Origin: Aplysia californica
Lineage: Eukaryota; Mollusca; Gastropoda; Aplysiida; Aplysiidae
Reading direction: 5' to 3'
DNA length: 64,000 bases
Assembly: GCF_000002075.1 (NCBI RefSeq)
Contig: NW_004797285.1
Location: 2,902,057 to 2,966,056, forward strand
The notes under the pieces are model-generated. The model ran no database searches and was not told the origin of the DNA. It saw only the letters and a program-made list of their open reading frames with translations. Position 1 is the stretch's first letter, and each line of letters opens with the position of its first letter. The translations under genes were made by a program, and so were the position numbers. Positions 61,676-64,000 of the stretch are shown one piece after another.

Positions 61676-61851
61676 GTGGAGTCCGCCTAAACGGAACATG
61701 GTTAATCGGGAAACGGGTGAAGAGAAAGAAAATAGAAGTTCTGATGTTTTTGTTCACTCTTTGAGCAATCTTTCTGAACTCAAAGCATAGCTAATTTGAG
61801 AAGAAGAAAAGGGTAGTCCCGCAAATTTCCGTATAGACAGACTCCGCCATA
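61676..61851. mobile_element. Putative MITE
   Basis: Starts GTGGAGTCCGCCTAAACGGA and ends TTCCGTATAGACAGACTCCG, approximately inverted. Abuts the MITE F copy that follows. Confidence 0.55.
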
Positions 61852-62288
61852 AATGTGAGGCATCGTGGTGAAATCAGGCGCTCGTCAAAATAAGGAAATA
61901 AAAAAAATTTGCTTTTTTCCTGCTATTAGGTGATTTTTTTTTTCCGATTTTCTTTTTGGCACAACACTTTTTTACGTCCGTCTAAAAACACTTTAAGTGT
62001 TGATTTTAAGTAAAACGTTGATTAAAGATACAAAAAATGTAATTTTGCAGGTTTCAAGGACTCGTAAGCTACGGAAGTAGCCAAACTGGTGACCATTTTC
62101 TCGCTAATTTAACTTCTGAAACCAGGTGACCCCACCTTCTTCAATCACAAATATTTCGAATTCTATTCTTGATAAATATGTATTCTCTTCATCGAAAGCA
62201 AGGCAAATGAACAACCTTTTTAATTATACCAATAACTCCATACATACCCCAAAAATGACGAGCTGATTCCTCTGCAGCGTGACATGTT
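61852..62288. mobile_element. MITE family F
   Basis: Left end GTGAGGCATCGTGGTGAAAT intact; right end decayed (GATTCCTCTGCAGCGTGAC). Confidence 0.83.
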
Positions 62289-62510
62289 ATATCTTTTTAT
62301 GTAAACTAATGTGTTCCTGAACTGATTCAGCCCGCAGTGTCGCTCACAACGGCTGACGGTCTCCTGTGTTCTGACGTAGAGCCACTTAGAGCGGCTGTTA
62401 CATGTTGCTCCCTTTCTTCTCATCACTTTCCTCTCTTCTTTTTACCTTACCACTTACAGTTCAACTAACCCTTCTTTCTGGTGTCATTGAATAGTATTTT
62501 TTATTCTTCT

Positions 62511-62908
62511 ATTATCTATTTGTGGTGGCCGCATTTTGCTATTCAAAAGACTTTTTAATGGCTGCATCGATCGACATGCGGTTTTCGTCAAAAGATTCTT
62601 TAAAATATTCTCCAGATCATGACGCCCTTGGTTTTTTCAGTTTTGAGACAGTTTTCCTGCAAAAAGCTAAATTTCTCTATTACGTTGATCGCTTTTGTAG
62701 GCCGACGTTTCTTTCTCTGTAATTTTAGAAAACCCGGAAGTGATATTTCGTGAGTCGCATTTTGTTTTGAGAGTATAGATCTAGACCTAATTTTTTGCAT
62801 CTCTCAAGGTTTATTGCCCTATTCCAGTAGAGTGTAAATATAGTAGGCCAATGACTTTTAGTTGATATTAAAGCACCGGTCATTCCTTTCATTGAAAGGG
62901 GGCCCAGC
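62511..62908 (-). mobile_element. Dispersed repeat E
   Basis: Inverse of 18228-18640. On the - strand keeps an open frame starting MQKIRSRSILSKQNA. Confidence 0.7.
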
Positions 62909-63276
62909 TAGTACCATCTATATGCTACACACAGGGATTTTACCAAATTAAGATGTTATTTCTTTCTTTACTTTTTGTGAGAGCACTGGTGAGGTCACGA
63001 AGCGGTGACAAGTAATTTGCATTCGGAGTCAAAATTAACTGCGGGCTGAATCAGTTAAATTAAATTATGAGATTAAATTTTAAGAAACGATTTGCAATAT
63101 ATATACATATTAAACATACAATGTAATTGTATAATAGCATGATAAGTTGTGAATGTTCAGAAAGAGTTGTGTTGTACCAGTACATATTTTTGTGCCTAAT
63201 CAAGTAGTTACATGTTGTGAATGTTCTGGAAGGATTGTAAATACATATTATTATATATGTAGGGTCCATGTATAAC
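62909..63276. other. No gene seen
   Basis: AT-rich; nothing recognised apart from a C run at 63277. Confidence 0.5.
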
Positions 63277-63692
63277 CCCCCCCCCCCACACCCTGGCGGT
63301 GCTACTGACTGAAGTGTCTTTTTAGGCCATTACCAAAGGGAGGACATTAATATGTTCTTATGCACAGTAGAATTGTTAATTGTAAATCTGCTGATTCATC
63401 AATGTGATGCTCGTACTGTGCCGGAACAACATAGGGGGAACTGCTGCTTTTTCTTTTCTGATCCTTACTATCTTCATTTTTTCCTCTACTTCTTTTGTAT
63501 GTTTGTCACACTCTTGTGACCCGCTATTTCCGGGGTGCCTTGATAGTTGAAGCAGACTTTGTGCTGTTGAAGCTAGAGAAGTGAGCAGAGTAAGCCTGAT
63601 TCCCTGTAAAAACTTCTCTGTTGACATCTATCCCTTGGCGCTCATATGACCTTATGCAGTTGCGAGCCCCGTAAAAACCTCTACTAAAAAAA
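63277..63692 (+). mobile_element. SINE type A, full length
   Basis: From CCCCCCACACCCTGGCGGTG to hairpin GGCGCTC/GAGCCCC and tail CCTCTACTAAAA. Stem GTCACA/TGTGAC intact. Confidence 0.93.
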
Positions 63693-64000
63693 AAATTGGA
63701 AAAAAAAAAAACATGTACGAGAAATGATTAGTTGTGAATCACTTCAAGGTATTAAAAATACATTGTGAAAAATCAGCTGGCTTCTGTAGCTGTTGTTTTC
63801 ATGTTGAGGTACCCTTTGGTTTTTTGTTTTTTTGTTTTTTTTTGTTTGTTTTGTTGTATTTTTTTGGGATGTAGGGGGAGGGAAGCTGTGGTTTAATGTT
63901 CACATCTTTTCACATTTTGTTTAAGTGAAGGAAACGTGTACCCAAAAAGCCTTTTCAGTAGGGTTACTCCAAGACTTGGCTGATGCAGCAGTGCTCACCT
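63693..64000. other. No gene seen
   Basis: T-rich low complexity around 63815-63870. Confidence 0.5.

Overview
This is an animal nuclear genome window. It has spliced genes with GT-AG introns, an animal-type tRNA-Glu gene, dense microsatellites, LINE fragments, tRNA-derived SINEs and many small inverted-repeat elements. The repeat style (tRNA-headed SINEs, ATT-tailed SINEs, TIR-bearing MITEs) together with ERK5-like and PRR11-like genes suggests a lophotrochozoan, most likely a mollusc. That is an inference from style; no species marker was seen.

Three protein-coding loci are supported. (1) Left edge, + strand: three phase-compatible exons (197-343, 1844-1931, 2989-3074). The third ends in a laminin-G-like signature. 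(2) - strand, 16036-28302: eight exons of a PRR11 (proline-rich protein 11) homologue, with a coiled-coil exon, a Cys-rich exon, a poly-proline run, repeated VKLKRT/VSLRKT-type motifs and a SPGGTP motif near the C-terminus. (3) + strand, 39647-56520: eleven coding exons of an ERK5/MAPK7-type kinase, predicted at 1360 aa. It has a complete kinase domain, a basic NLS-like region, a 622-residue low-complexity tail exon and the conserved ERK5 C-terminal motifs. PRR11 and MAPK7 are head to head, with about 11.3 kb between their first coding exons. That interval holds a 100-N assembly gap flanked by a duplicated contig end, a 30-bp perfect palindrome, a single tRNA-Glu(CTC) gene and several mobile-element remnants.

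The rest is mostly repeats. About 41 copies belong to three SINE-like types, called A (about 400 bp), B (about 180 bp) and C (about 510 bp, tRNA-headed). All share one 3' tail: a hairpin followed by GTAAAAC and an A-rich end. The hairpin stem differs between types by compensatory changes (GGCGCTC/GAGCGCC against GGCACTT/AAGTGCC), which points to selection for RNA structure and a common LINE partner. All 19 copies left of 20 kb lie on the - strand, in or downstream of PRR11. Of 22 copies right of 24 kb, 20 lie on the + strand, most of them in or downstream of MAPK7.

Other families are a separate ATT-tailed tRNA SINE (type G), at least four TIR-bearing MITE families (called F, H, I and singletons), LINE C-terminal fragments with (AAC)n tails, and several minisatellites. 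One minisatellite supplies the 3' splice-site pyrimidine tract of MAPK7 exon 3. No bacterial features, CRISPR arrays or recognisable viral or LTR elements were seen.
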